Assembly (NCBI RefSeq): GCF_019264445.1
Contig: NZ_JAHVAB010000090.1
Span: 1-64,000, forward strand
DNA: 64,000 nt
Direction: 5' to 3'
Source of the DNA: Hydrogenophaga sp.
GTDB taxonomy: Bacteria; Pseudomonadota; Gammaproteobacteria; Burkholderiales; Burkholderiaceae_C
How positions within the stretch are numbered: the stretch's first letter is position 1; the number at the start of each line of letters is the position of its first letter. Below are positions 36,100 to 44,925 of the stretch, piece after piece. The notes under the pieces are model-generated. The model was given only the letters and a program-made list of their open reading frames with translations, was not told the DNA's origin and searched no databases. The translations under genes were made by a program, and so were the position numbers.

Positions 36100-36480
36100 A
36101 TGAAACTGCACGCCGACAAGCCGGACACACACACCATCACCTCCTACGGCGAGGGCTGGATCGCCGTGAACGGTCAACGGCATGAAGGCAGCCTGCTGCT
36201 GACCTCGGATGGCCAGTTGATTCCATGGGGCTGCTCGCGCTTTGAGGAGCTGCAGGCCGACCACTTTGATCGTCTCGCCAGCCTCATGCCAGAGCCCCCC
36301 GAGCTGGTCGTTTTTGGCAGCGGCGCGCGGCTGCGTTTTGTCCCGCCCAGTTTGCTGAAGGACCTGATGGGTCGGCGGATTGGCGTCGAAAGCATGGACA
36401 CGGCAGCCGCCTGCCGCACCTACAACATTTTGGTCAGCGAGGGTCGCCGGGTCATTGCGGCGCTGCTGATCGAGTCCTGA
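36100..36480 (+). CDS. Mth938-like (DUF498) domain protein
   Basis: 126 aa from the ATG at 36100; the frame is open further upstream into the divergent alaA promoter region, so the later start is taken. Small alpha/beta Mth938-like fold, recognisable from GCSRFEELQADHF, ELVVFGSGARLRF, GIGVESMDTAAACRTYN-type stretches and LVSEGRRVIAALLIE. Proteins of this family are found next to many housekeeping genes; a biochemical role is not settled. Weak ribosome site. Divergent from alaA across 136 bases; a TAATAT -10-like box lies near 36020. Confidence 0.82.
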   Translation: MKLHADKPDTHTITSYGEGWIAVNGQRHEGSLLLTSDGQLIPWGCSRFEELQADHFDRLASLMPEPPELVVFGSGARLRFVPPSLLKDLMGRRIGVESMDTAAACRTYNILVSEGRRVIAALLIES

Positions 36481-36519
36481 CACGATCCTGCCCTTCCTCC
36501 GGCAAGACCGGACCTGATC

Positions 36520-36548
36520 GTGACGAAGCACGCCAATCAGGGTAAAAT
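36520..36548 (+). promoter_or_regulatory. Candidate promoter for the peroxiredoxin gene
   Basis: GTGACG at 36520-36525 and TAAAAT at 36543-36548, 17 bases apart, about 110 bases before the start codon. The leader between them and the ATG shows no clear structure. Confidence 0.45.
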
Positions 36549-36658
36549 ACCGGATTGGTTCCTGCCGCGCCCACCTCGCAATCAACTTGCCTGGCACACC
36601 GCGAAGCAGCCGGGAAGCCAACGCATCACCACCAACTTACGTCAGGGGTCCACGCAGT

Positions 36659-37135
36659 ATGGCAGTCGTTGTCAACAAACCCATTCCCGAATTCGAATCG
36701 CAGGCCACCGGCGGCGTGAAGGTCAGCAACCAGACGCACTTGGGTCAGACCATCGTGCTGTATTTTTACCCCAAGGACAACACCCCTGGCTGCACCACAG
36801 AAGCCATGCAGTTCCGGGACAAGTACAAGGATTTCGTGAAAGCCGGCGCACAGGTGTTCGGCGTGTCGCGAGACAACATGAAATCACACGATGATTTCAA
36901 GACCAAACTCGAGCTGCCCTTTGAGCTGATTGCAGACACCGAAGAAAAGATGTGCCACATGTTCGGTGTGGTGAAGAACAAGATCATGTACGGCAAGAAG
37001 GTCAAGGGCATTGAGCGCAGCACTTTCCTGATCGGCCCCGACGGTGTGCTCAAGCAGGAATGGCGCGGACTCAAAGTCCCCGGTCACGTGGAAGACGTGC
37101 TCAAGGCGGTCAAGGCTCTCAAGAAGGCCGCCTGA
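36659..37135 (+). CDS. bcp: BCP/PrxQ-type peroxiredoxin
   Basis: 158 aa from the ATG at 36659. Thioredoxin-fold peroxidase of the BCP/PrxQ group: peroxidatic Cys45 in PKDNTPGCTTEA. The resolving Cys usual five residues later is replaced by Met50; the only other cysteine is Cys99. It therefore may work as a 1-Cys enzyme or resolve through Cys99 or an external thiol. It reduces peroxides and organic hydroperoxides. Located 178 bases downstream of the Mth938-like gene with its own candidate promoter. Confidence 0.92.
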   Translation: MAVVVNKPIPEFESQATGGVKVSNQTHLGQTIVLYFYPKDNTPGCTTEAMQFRDKYKDFVKAGAQVFGVSRDNMKSHDDFKTKLELPFELIADTEEKMCHMFGVVKNKIMYGKKVKGIERSTFLIGPDGVLKQEWRGLKVPGHVEDVLKAVKALKKAA

Positions 37136-37269
37136 AATCGCGCGAACACGACGGGGTGTGGCGGTGCGCCATTGCAGAATTCCCGGGTCATCCGACTCGT
37201 GCATAATGAATTCATGACAACGGGAAGCTTTCCAGCCCCACCCTCTTTCGACAAGTTTCGCAGCCCACA

Positions 37270-37304
37270 AAGCCGCCCGGTCTTCCCGGCGGCTTTTTGT
37301 TTTC
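37270..37304 (+). terminator. Rho-independent terminator before phoH
   Basis: AAGCCGCC (37270-37277) pairs with GGCGGCTT (37288-37295), with two further inner pairs, followed by CTTTTTGTTTT. It lies 135 bases after the peroxiredoxin stop and 28 bases before the phoH start. A CATAAT -10-like box at 37202-37207 raises the possibility of a separate short transcript ending here. Confidence 0.75.
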
Positions 37305-37332
37305 CGGCCCCTCGCTGAACCACGATTCCCCC

Positions 37333-39090
37333 ATGCCACTGCCTCCAGCCCCCTCTAAACGAGCCGCCCTGCTAGCCCCCGACGCCTATTCTCTCCGTGC
37401 TGCTGACGAGCCTGCGGACACCACACCGCAGCGCGAACCTTCGGTACCGACGACACCACCGATCACCGCGGACGTCGCTCCTCCAGCGCGTGGCACCGGC
37501 AGGAAGCGAAAATCGCCAACGCAGCCCACGAACGACCGCCCTGCGGTGTCTCATGCGCCGCCAGCTTCTGTCGACAGCCCGGAACAAAACCTGCAGGCGC
37601 GTCGGCAGTCGACGGCCACGTCGAACGTCGAACGCACATCGGCGGTGTCCCCGGTGACCAGCAACCGGCGACGCCACAGTGGCAAGGCCACCCACGGCGG
37701 GCCCGCACGCCTGTTCGTGCTGGACACCAACGTGCTGCTGCACGATCCAATGAGCCTGTTCCGCTTCGAGGAACACGACATCTTCCTGCCGATGATCGTG
37801 CTCGAAGAACTCGACGGCCACAAGAAGGGCATGACGGAGGTGGCGCGCAACGGCCGCCAGACGAGCCGTACGCTTGACGCACTGGTCGCGCAACAGGGTG
37901 GCGACATGACCAAGGGCCTGAAGCTCTCGGCCACGGGGCACCAGTCGGCGCGCGGTCTCTTGTTCTTCCAGACCGAACCTCTCGACAACGCCCTGCCCTC
38001 GAGCCTGCCGCAAGGCAAGGCCGACAACCAGATTCTGGGCGTGGTGCACGCCTTGCGCGAACGCCATCCGCAGCGTGAAGTGATCCTGGTGTCCAAAGAC
38101 ATCAACATGCGGGTGAAGGCGCGCGCGCTGGGCCTGGCTGCGGAGGATTACCAGAACGACAAGACGCTGGACGACGGCGAGTTGCTGTACGCCGGAGCGC
38201 TGGCGCTGCCGCAGGACTTCTGGACGCGCCAGAGCAAGACCATCGAGAGCTGGCAAAGCGGCAGCCACACGTTCTATCGTGTCAGCGGTCCTTCGGTGGG
38301 TCAGTTCTACATCAACCAGTTTGTCTATTTCGAAGCGCCTGGCGAGCCGTCGCTGTACGCACGCGTGACCGAAATCCGCGACAAGACAGCCGTGCTCAAG
38401 ACGCTCAAGGACTACACGCACCTGAAAAACGCGGTGTGGGGGGTGACCAGCCGCAACCGCGAACAGAATTTCGCGCTCAACCTGCTGATGGATCCCGAGA
38501 TCGATTTCGTGACGCTGGCCGGCACGGCAGGCACAGGCAAGACGCTGATGGCGCTCGCCAGTGGCCTCACTCAGGTGCTCGATGACCGCCGCTACACCGA
38601 AATCATCATGACCCGCGCCACGGTGAGCGTGGGCGAGGACATTGGCTTCCTGCCTGGTACCGAAGAGGAAAAGATGGGCCCTTGGATGGGCGCACTGGAC
38701 GACAACCTGGAGTTCCTCGCCAAGGGCGATGGCGGTAACGCGGGCGAATGGGGCCGTGCGGCCACCAATGAACTCATTCGAAGTCGCATCAAGGTCAAGA
38801 GCATGAACTTCATGCGTGGCCGCACGTTCATGAACAAGTACGTGATCATCGATGAGGCTCAGAACCTGACGCCCAAGCAAATGAAAACGCTGATCACACG
38901 TGCAGGCCCCGGCACCAAGATCATCTGCATGGGCAACCTGGCTCAAATCGACACGCCCTATCTCACTGAAGGCTCATCGGGACTGACATTCGCGGTGGAC
39001 CGGTTCAAAGGTTGGCCCCATGGAGGACACATCACGCTGGCGCGTGGAGAACGGTCAAGGTTGGCGGACTTTGCCAGCGAGGTGCTCTGA
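37333..39090 (+). CDS. PIN-PhoH ATPase (PhoH2-type toxin-like RNase/helicase)
   Basis: 585 aa from the ATG at 37333. Residues 1-120 are a Pro/Ser/Thr/Arg-rich, disordered extension. A PIN nuclease domain starts at about 126 with Asp131 (VLDTNVLLHD) and carries the acidic metal-site residues. The C-terminal PhoH ATPase has Walker A GTAGTGKT at 397-404 and a Walker B VIIDEAQN near 503. This is the PIN-PhoH (PhoH2) arrangement known for RNA unwinding and cleavage, not the ybeZ type. No antitoxin-like small gene is evident upstream. Convergent with dnaB. Confidence 0.93.
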   Translation: MPLPPAPSKRAALLAPDAYSLRAADEPADTTPQREPSVPTTPPITADVAPPARGTGRKRKSPTQPTNDRPAVSHAPPASVDSPEQNLQARRQSTATSNVERTSAVSPVTSNRRRHSGKATHGGPARLFVLDTNVLLHDPMSLFRFEEHDIFLPMIVLEELDGHKKGMTEVARNGRQTSRTLDALVAQQGGDMTKGLKLSATGHQSARGLLFFQTEPLDNALPSSLPQGKADNQILGVVHALRERHPQREVILVSKDINMRVKARALGLAAEDYQNDKTLDDGELLYAGALALPQDFWTRQSKTIESWQSGSHTFYRVSGPSVGQFYINQFVYFEAPGEPSLYARVTEIRDKTAVLKTLKDYTHLKNAVWGVTSRNREQNFALNLLMDPEIDFVTLAGTAGTGKTLMALASGLTQVLDDRRYTEIIMTRATVSVGEDIGFLPGTEEEKMGPWMGALDDNLEFLAKGDGGNAGEWGRAATNELIRSRIKVKSMNFMRGRTFMNKYVIIDEAQNLTPKQMKTLITRAGPGTKIICMGNLAQIDTPYLTEGSSGLTFAVDRFKGWPHGGHITLARGERSRLADFASEVL

Positions 39091-39109
39091 GCGGACGCAG
39101 CGGCAAGCC

Positions 39110-39145
39110 CAAAAGAAAACCCGGCGAGTGCCGGGTTTTCTTTTG
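39110..39145. terminator. Bidirectional terminator between phoH and dnaB
   Basis: A perfect 16-base stem, CAAAAGAAAACCCGGC with its complement, around a GAGT loop. A-runs on one side and T-runs on the other suit termination of both converging genes. Confidence 0.9.
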
Positions 39146-39161
39146 GTGGGGCGCAAACGGA

Positions 39162-40598
39162 TCAGAAGTCCCCGCCGCCCGCCAGACTCTCAAATCGAGT
39201 GAGCATGTTCAGGAACGCAAGCTTGACCGTGCCTGTAGGCCCGTTACGCTGCTTGCCGATGATGATCTCTGCCACACCGGGCTCCTTGCAAGCGTCCTTG
39301 GTGTAGTACTCGTCGCGGTAAATGAACATGATGATGTCCGCATCCTGTTCGATGGCGCCCGATTCACGCAAGTCACTCATCATGGGTCGCTTGTCGGTGC
39401 GCGTCTCCACGCTTCGATTCAGCTGCGAAAGCGCAATCACCGGGCATTGCAACTCCTTGGCCAGCATCTTCAGGCCCCGCGAGATCTCACCCAGTTCGGA
39501 CGCACGGTTGTCACCATCACTGCCGCTGCCGCTCATGAGCTGCAGATAGTCGACAACGATCAGACCCAGCTTGCCGCACTGGCGGGCCAGGCGCCGCGCG
39601 TTGGCGCGCAGCACGCTGGGATTGAGGCCGGGCGTCTCATCGATGTGCAGCGACACATTGCGCAACTTCTCGATGGCCTCTGTCAAGCGCGGCCATTCGT
39701 CGTCGGTCAGCTTGCCGTTGCGCAGGTGGGATTGGTTGATGCGACCGATCGATCCAACGATACGCACCGCGAGCTGTGAAGCGCCCATTTCCATTGAGAA
39801 CACCGCAACGGGCAGGCCCTCGTTGAGTGCCACGTGCTCGGCGATGTTGATGGCAAATGCGGTCTTGCCCATGGATGGGCGTGCCGCAAGCACGACCAGA
39901 TCACCCGCCTGCAAACCAGAGGTCATGCGATCCAGATCGACAAAGCCGGTCGGCACACCCGTGATGTCGTTGGGGTTGTCGGCCATTTCCTGAACGCGGT
40001 CGAGCAGTTCAACGACCAGCGTATCCATGCCCTGAAACCCCTCCTTCATGCGCGAGCCCTCTTCCCCGATATGGAAGATCTTTTGCTCGGCCTCATCAAG
40101 GATCTTGTCAACCGACTTGCCCTGCGTGTTGAAGGCCGCCGTGGCGATTTCGTCGCTGGCCGCGACAAGCTTCCGCAGAATCGCTCGCTCCCGCACGATC
40201 TCGGCATATCGCCGGATATTCGCAGCGCTCGGCACATACTGCGCCAACGAGTTGAGATACGCCAACCCCCCCGCTTCCTCCGCCTTGCCAAGGTTCTGCA
40301 GGTGCTCGAACACCGTCACCACATCGGCGGGTTTGCTGGCATTGACCAGCGTGGCAATGGCGGAGTACGCCAGGCGGTGCTCGTAGCGGTAGAAATCGGA
40401 GTCGTTGACCAGGTCGGCCACACGGTCCCAGGCACCGTTGTCGAGCAGCAACCCACCCAGCACGCTGGACTCCGCCTCGATCGAATGAGGCGGCACGCGC
40501 AGCTGGGCAATCTGACGATCGGTACCACCGTCGATGTCGTCCAGACCGGCATCGAAAGAGGAGAAGGAACTCGTGAAAGCTGTGGACATGGGGTTCAT
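39162..40598 (-). CDS. dnaB: Replicative DNA helicase DnaB
   Basis: 478 aa hexameric helicase that unwinds the fork. N-terminal collar (about 30-135), linker, and RecA-like domain with Walker A ARPSMGKT (239-246), and DYLQLMSG for the Walker B/H3 region. The first roughly 30 residues are a Ser/Asp-rich extension. ATGs at 40598 and 40589 are both possible starts. It follows the ribosomal operon on the same strand but is separated by that operon's terminator. No intein is present. Confidence 0.97.
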   Translation of the reverse strand: MNPMSTAFTSSFSSFDAGLDDIDGGTDRQIAQLRVPPHSIEAESSVLGGLLLDNGAWDRVADLVNDSDFYRYEHRLAYSAIATLVNASKPADVVTVFEHLQNLGKAEEAGGLAYLNSLAQYVPSAANIRRYAEIVRERAILRKLVAASDEIATAAFNTQGKSVDKILDEAEQKIFHIGEEGSRMKEGFQGMDTLVVELLDRVQEMADNPNDITGVPTGFVDLDRMTSGLQAGDLVVLAARPSMGKTAFAINIAEHVALNEGLPVAVFSMEMGASQLAVRIVGSIGRINQSHLRNGKLTDDEWPRLTEAIEKLRNVSLHIDETPGLNPSVLRANARRLARQCGKLGLIVVDYLQLMSGSGSDGDNRASELGEISRGLKMLAKELQCPVIALSQLNRSVETRTDKRPMMSDLRESGAIEQDADIIMFIYRDEYYTKDACKEPGVAEIIIGKQRNGPTGTVKLAFLNMLTRFESLAGGGDF

Positions 40599-40712
40599 GG
40601 AAAGTGAGCAGGCATGGTACTCCCTGGGGTGTCAGGCGTCAGGGGACAACCCTGTGGACAACGCGTTGGCAACCCGTGAATTTCTGCTGCGAGCGAAAAC
40701 GGATCTCCAATG

Positions 40713-40744
40713 AAAAAAGCCGCAGCCCGACGGGCAGCGGCTTT
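40713..40744 (-). terminator. Terminator of the rpsF-priB-rpsR-rplI operon
   Basis: On the minus strand, AAAGCCGCTGCCC pairs with GGGCTGCGGCTTT apart from one internal mismatch, followed by six T. It ends the operon 33 bases after the rplI stop. Confidence 0.88.
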
Positions 40745-40776
40745 CACGCGAAGCGCTCAGGCGCCTGCGACGGAGA

Positions 40777-41229
40777 TCAGGCGGTTTCGCCGAGCACCGT
40801 GACGTTGACGTCGACCGTCACATCGGTGTGCAGGTTCACGCTGACGGTGTAGTCGCCAACGTTCTTCAGCGGCCCATTGGGCATGCGAACTTGTGACTTG
40901 GACACCGCGAAGCCTTGCTTCACGAGTTCTTCAGAGACGTCGTGGTTGGTCACGGAGCCAAAGAGGCGGCCGTCCACACCGGCCTTTTGAGACAGCTTGA
41001 CCGTCACGGCAGCGAGCTTCTCACCCAGGGCCTGGGCTTCTGCATGCTTGGCAGCAGCCACTTTTTCGAGTTCGGCGCGGCGTGCTTCGAATTCGGCAAT
41101 GGCGTTCTGGGTGGCGCGACGGGCACGGCCGGTCGGGATCAGGAAGTTACGGGCGTAGCCGTCCTTGACCTTGACCACATCGCCGAGGGCGCCGAGATTG
41201 ACAACTTTGTCGAGCAGGATGATTTGCAT
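40777..41229 (-). CDS. rplI: 50S ribosomal protein L9
   Basis: 150 aa from the ATG at 41229 (the frame is open further, into rpsR). [32 protein letters not shown] is the universal L9 start (first 20 residues [20 protein letters not shown]); a long central helix and C-terminal RNA-binding domain follow. Last gene of the S6-PriB-S18-L9 operon. Confidence 0.98.
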   Translation of the reverse strand: MQIILLDKVVNLGALGDVVKVKDGYARNFLIPTGRARRATQNAIAEFEARRAELEKVAAAKHAEAQALGEKLAAVTVKLSQKAGVDGRLFGSVTNHDVSEELVKQGFAVSKSQVRMPNGPLKNVGDYTVSVNLHTDVTVDVNVTVLGETA

Positions 41230-41242
41230 GTCAGGCTCTCTT

Positions 41243-41524
41243 TCAGACGCGATGCTGGTCGCTGTAAGGCAACATGCCAAGGAAGCGGGCACGCTTGATG
41301 GCGGTGTTGACCTGGCGCTGGTAGAAGGCACGCGTACCGGTCAGGCGCGCGGGAATGATCTTGCCGTTCTCGGCGATGAAGTCACGCAGGACGTCCACGT
41401 CCTTGTAGTCGACTTCTTCGACGTTGGCCACGGTGAAGCGGCAGAAGCGCTTGCGCTTGAAGAGCAGCGACTGGGTGTTGCGCTTGGGGCGCTTGTCTTT
41501 GTTGAAACGTTTGGGTGCAGCCAT
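41243..41524 (-). CDS. rpsR: 30S ribosomal protein S18
   Basis: 93 aa, small basic protein that binds the 16S central domain together with S6. Recognised by [20 protein letters not shown] and [13 protein letters not shown]. It starts 12 bases after priB and stops 13 bases before rplI. Confidence 0.98.
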   Translation of the reverse strand: MAAPKRFNKDKRPKRNTQSLLFKRKRFCRFTVANVEEVDYKDVDVLRDFIAENGKIIPARLTGTRAFYQRQVNTAIKRARFLGMLPYSDQHRV

Positions 41525-41535
41525 GATGGGCCTTC

Positions 41536-41823
41536 CTATGTTTTGCTGAAATCTTGGATGTGGAACACCACGCCTTTGCCGTTGCGCGCATTTGTCATGA
41601 AACCGTGAAACTCACATGCTGAGTCGAGTCCCTGACGGGAAAGGATCTCGGCTTGTGCGCCAAAGGCAACCGCCCTCAGCTGCAATTTCACTTGTCTGGG
41701 TGTGTCCATTTCGACGACCTGTGATTCGTGCTCAAGCACGATGTTGATGGCCGGAATGCCTGCCGGTGTGTAGCGCAGGCTCTGAACCTGCACCACGACG
41801 GCGGACAATCGAAGAACGTTCAC
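41536..41823 (-). CDS. priB: Primosomal replication protein N (PriB)
   Basis: 95 aa OB-fold single-strand DNA-binding protein used in PriA-dependent replication restart. It uses a GTG start at 41823; the alignment [21 protein letters not shown] fits PriB exactly there, and the longer upstream frame runs into rpsF. No strong Shine-Dalgarno, so it may depend on rpsF translation 25 bases upstream. Position between rpsF and rpsR is standard in beta- and gamma-proteobacteria. Confidence 0.93.
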   Translation of the reverse strand: MNVLRLSAVVVQVQSLRYTPAGIPAINIVLEHESQVVEMDTPRQVKLQLRAVAFGAQAEILSRQGLDSACEFHGFMTNARNGKGVVFHIQDFSKT

Positions 41824-41848
41824 CCGATGACAATGCCGCGCCGCGGAC

Positions 41849-42238
41849 TTACGCGGCGGCCTGTTCCTGCGACTGGTGCGTCGAAGAAGGCTGCTGAAGC
41901 TTGCGGGCTTCTTCGCGCTCAACCGACTTCATCATGGCCGAAGGACCGGTATCGGCCTTCTTGCGCAGCACGGTGAGGTGGCGCAGCACGGCGTCGTTGA
42001 ACTTGAAGGCATGCTCCAGTTCGGCCATCACGGCCTGATCGGCTTCGATGTTGACGCACAGGTAGTGGGCCTTGGACAGCTTGTTGATCTGATAAGCCAT
42101 CTGACGACGGCCCCAGTCCTCAACACGGTGGATCTTGCCGCCGCCGGCGGTGATCATGCCCTTGTAACGCTCCAGCATGGCTGGAACCTGTTCGCTTTGA
42201 TCCGGATGGATCAGCAAGACGATTTCATAGTGACGCAT
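41849..42238 (-). CDS. rpsF: 30S ribosomal protein S6
   Basis: 129 aa; core ferredoxin-like domain ([18 protein letters not shown] start) and a C-terminal Gln/Ser-rich tail of about 25 residues. First gene of the operon; AAGGAG lies five bases before the ATG. Partner of S18 in the small-subunit platform. Confidence 0.98.
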   Translation of the reverse strand: MRHYEIVLLIHPDQSEQVPAMLERYKGMITAGGGKIHRVEDWGRRQMAYQINKLSKAHYLCVNIEADQAVMAELEHAFKFNDAVLRHLTVLRKKADTGPSAMMKSVEREEARKLQQPSSTHQSQEQAAA

Positions 42239-42304
42239 GGACTCTCCTTGTGGATGAAAAAGCTACCCCCAGCGTCGGTTGGGGTGCAGCAAGGCAAGCC
42301 CGCG

Positions 42305-42333
42305 ATTCTAGCAAAAAACCCGGCCAGTCGCAA
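42305..42333 (-). promoter_or_regulatory. Candidate rpsF operon promoter inside the upstream terminator
   Basis: On the minus strand TTGCGA (42333-42328) and TAGAAT (42310-42305) are 17 bases apart. The -35 falls in the loop and the spacer in the stem and T-run of the terminator at 42311-42344. Confidence 0.55.
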
Positions 42334-42344
42334 AACTGGCCGGG
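42311..42344 (-). terminator. Terminator of the VC_2705-type symporter gene
   Basis: Perfect 10-base stem CCCGGCCAGT/ACTGGCCGGG around a six-base loop, followed on the minus strand by TTTTTTGC. Confidence 0.9.
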
Positions 42345-42400
42345 TCTGTCACGCCACCAGGGCGTGAGCACCTGGTTGCAAGGGTTTCAGGAGCAGGCGA

Positions 42401-44512
42401 TCAGGAGGCCCTGAGGCTCGGATAGCGCACGTGCTCGACCAGTTCCTGGATCTTGCGGCTGGGCGCCGGCGTGATCAGGCTCACCAGAATGATCACGGCA
42501 AAGCCGACCGGCACGCCAAAGACGCCCGCCGAGATGGGCTGAATACCCCACCAGAGTTCGACAGGCGACGTGATGCCGAACAGTCCGCGCATCCACGGCT
42601 GGGTGGTCACCATATAGTAGAAGGTGATACCCAGTCCGGCCACCATCCCCAGCGAGGCGGCCAACCCGGTGGCTCGCTTCCAGAAGATGCCCAGCACCAA
42701 GGCCGGGAAAAACGCAGCAGCTGCGAACGAGAACGCCGCCGACACGAGGAACAGGATGTCTGCCGGCTTCTGCGCCGCGACATACGCTGCGCCGAGTGCC
42801 ACCACCAGCAGCAGGACCTTGGAAATGGTCACGCGGCGGGCCGTGGAGGCGTTCGGGTCGATCATCTTGTAGTACAGGTCGTGCGACAGCGCGTTGGCAA
42901 TCGTGAGCAGCAGGCCGTCCGCCGTGGACAGTGCAGCTGCCAGACCACCTGCAGCCACCAGGCCTGAGATGACGTAGGGCAAACCGCCAATTTCCGGCGT
43001 GGCCAGCACGATGATGTCGCCGCCGATGGTCATCTCGTTGAGTTGCAGAATGCCGTCCTTGTTGATGTCGGTGATCGCCATCAGCGACGGATCCACCTTG
43101 TTCCAGGACGCCACCCAGGCGGGCAGCTGCTCAATCGGCGTACCAATGAGCACATGGAACACCTCGTACTTCACCAGCACGGCCAGTGCGGGCGCCGTGA
43201 AGTACAGCAGGAAGATGAAGAACAGCGACCATGTGACCGACTCGCGAGCCTCTCTCACGCTGGGCACCGTGTAGTAGCGCATCAGAATGTGAGGCAGGGC
43301 TGCGGTACCGACCATCAGGCAGAAGATCAGCGCCAGGAAGTTGCGGCGGGACGTGTCATACGCCTCCACCGCTTTCGCATCGCCCTTGGGGTCGCCAGCA
43401 AACTGCTGCGCGTGCGGCGGCATGCCGTTGAGCGGCCGCGACTTCGCGTCGGCACCGGCCTTGGCCGCCGTCCATGCGGTCTTGGCGGCTGCCGCGTCCT
43501 TGGGCAACGCCGCCAGAGCTTTTTCCGCGGCGGTGATCTCGGCAGCCGGCGCATTGGACGCGCGGAGCTGGGCCAGCTTGGCTTCGGCAGCCGCCTTGTC
43601 GGCGGTCAGCGCTGCGGCTGGGTCCTTCAGCTTCTCGGCCAGTGCGGCAGAACGCTGCTTGAAGACCTCACGAACCTCGAGTTCCTTCGGGTCGTTGGCG
43701 AGCAGTTTTTCCTTGGCTGTGACCTTCTCCAGCTGGAAGCCATAGATGGCTTGCGGCACAGGCACGCTGGTCTGTTTCACCGACAGCCACACCACCGGGA
43801 TCATGTAAGCCACGATCAGGATGATGTACTGCGCCACCTGCGTCCAGGTGACGGCGCGCATGCCGCCCAGGAATGAGCACACCAGAATGCCGCCGAGGCC
43901 CAGGAAAATCCCCAGCTCGAAAGCCACACCCGTCAGGCGCGATGTGATCAGGCCCACGCCATAGATCTGCGCCACAACGTAGGTGAACGAACACAGGATG
44001 GCGGCGAAGATGCCGATGAAACGCGGCAGGTTGCCGCCATAGCGTTCGCCAAGGAAGTCAGGAATGGTGAACTGACCGAACTTGCGCAGGTAGGGTGCCA
44101 GGAACAGCGCCACCAGACAGTAGCCACCAGTCCAGCCCATGATGAAGGCCAGGCCGCTGTAGCCCGTCAGGTAGAGGGTGCCGGCCATGCCGATGAACGA
44201 GGCGGCCGACATCCAGTCCGCACCCGTGGCCATGCCGTTGTAGACCGCCGGTACACGACGCCCTGCGACGTAGTACTCCGCCGCGTCGGTCGTGCGACTC
44301 ATGATGCCGATGCCGGCGTAGAGCCCGATGGTGGCGAGCAGGAAGATGAAGCCGATCCACTCGCGCGACAGCCCCATCTGCTCAAGGATCGCCAGAGCGA
44401 TCACGAAAATGAAGAAGCCGCCGGTGTACCACTTGTACACCTTGTTGAGCTGCTGCTTGAAGGCCTTGTTGCTGCCGGTACCGCCAGCGCCTGTTTCGAA
44501 CATGCCTGCCAT
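42401..44512 (-). CDS. Sodium:solute symporter, VC_2705 subfamily
   Basis: 703 aa from the ATG at 44512, supported by GAGGAG eight bases upstream. Member of the SSS family (about 13 helices), acetate/monocarboxylate branch: sodium-site and signature regions YYVAGRRVPAVYNGMATGADWMSAASFIG near residue 60-90 (first part AEYYVAGRRVPAVYNGMATG). A hydrophilic, Ala/Lys-rich insert of about 110 residues (roughly 260-375), predicted coiled coil, splits the membrane part; this is typical of the VC_2705 subfamily paired with a small DUF4212 subunit, encoded just upstream with a four-base gap. Substrate is likely a short carboxylate. Confidence 0.9.
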   Translation of the reverse strand: MAGMFETGAGGTGSNKAFKQQLNKVYKWYTGGFFIFVIALAILEQMGLSREWIGFIFLLATIGLYAGIGIMSRTTDAAEYYVAGRRVPAVYNGMATGADWMSAASFIGMAGTLYLTGYSGLAFIMGWTGGYCLVALFLAPYLRKFGQFTIPDFLGERYGGNLPRFIGIFAAILCSFTYVVAQIYGVGLITSRLTGVAFELGIFLGLGGILVCSFLGGMRAVTWTQVAQYIILIVAYMIPVVWLSVKQTSVPVPQAIYGFQLEKVTAKEKLLANDPKELEVREVFKQRSAALAEKLKDPAAALTADKAAAEAKLAQLRASNAPAAEITAAEKALAALPKDAAAAKTAWTAAKAGADAKSRPLNGMPPHAQQFAGDPKGDAKAVEAYDTSRRNFLALIFCLMVGTAALPHILMRYYTVPSVREARESVTWSLFFIFLLYFTAPALAVLVKYEVFHVLIGTPIEQLPAWVASWNKVDPSLMAITDINKDGILQLNEMTIGGDIIVLATPEIGGLPYVISGLVAAGGLAAALSTADGLLLTIANALSHDLYYKMIDPNASTARRVTISKVLLLVVALGAAYVAAQKPADILFLVSAAFSFAAAAFFPALVLGIFWKRATGLAASLGMVAGLGITFYYMVTTQPWMRGLFGITSPVELWWGIQPISAGVFGVPVGFAVIILVSLITPAPSRKIQELVEHVRYPSLRAS

Positions 44513-44516
44513 GGTG

Positions 44517-44777
44517 TTACTCCTCGGTCTCTTCAACACCGTGTTCGATGTCGAGTTTGTTCATGTACCAGGCGTAGTACCCAATGATCACGCAGTACAC
44601 CACCAAGGCGCCCTGGGCTCCCATCCAGAAGCTGAACGGCCAACCAAAAAAGTTGAAGCTCAGCTCGCGGGCGAAGTAGCTCACGACGAACGTCACCACG
44701 AACCAGATTGCGAGCAATATGGCCGTGATGTTCAGGTTTTTCCGCCAGTAGCGACGGTGCTTGTCAGTCAGTTGCAT
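44517..44777 (-). CDS. DUF4212 small symporter subunit
   Basis: 86 aa from the ATG at 44777, with GGAGGT seven bases upstream. Two transmembrane segments (about 17-38 and 50-72), pattern YWRKNLNITAILLAIWFVVT typical of the sodium/substrate symporter small subunit. It is translated four bases before the large symporter, implying a complex. The 148-base gap upstream, to the TPR gene's end, shows no clear promoter. Confidence 0.9.
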   Translation of the reverse strand: MQLTDKHRRYWRKNLNITAILLAIWFVVTFVVSYFARELSFNFFGWPFSFWMGAQGALVVYCVIIGYYAWYMNKLDIEHGVEETEE

Positions 44778-44925
44778 GCGATCGACCTCCATCAACAAGA
44801 CCCTCTCGGGCACGTCACGAACACCGCCTTTGTCCCCCAGGCAGCCTGCAACCGGTCCGCGTTTTTCGGTCAGCGTTTGGCAACGCCCACCACTTTTACG
44901 GTCGCACAGCGACAGCGTGGAAACC

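Noticed and set aside
37214-37318. 34-codon frame (MTTGSFPAPP...) before phoH
   Set aside because: No ribosome site and it runs through the terminator; kept only as part of a possible short RNA, not as a gene.
39100-40600. Intein or frameshift in dnaB
   Set aside because: Walker A and following motifs are continuous and length is normal.
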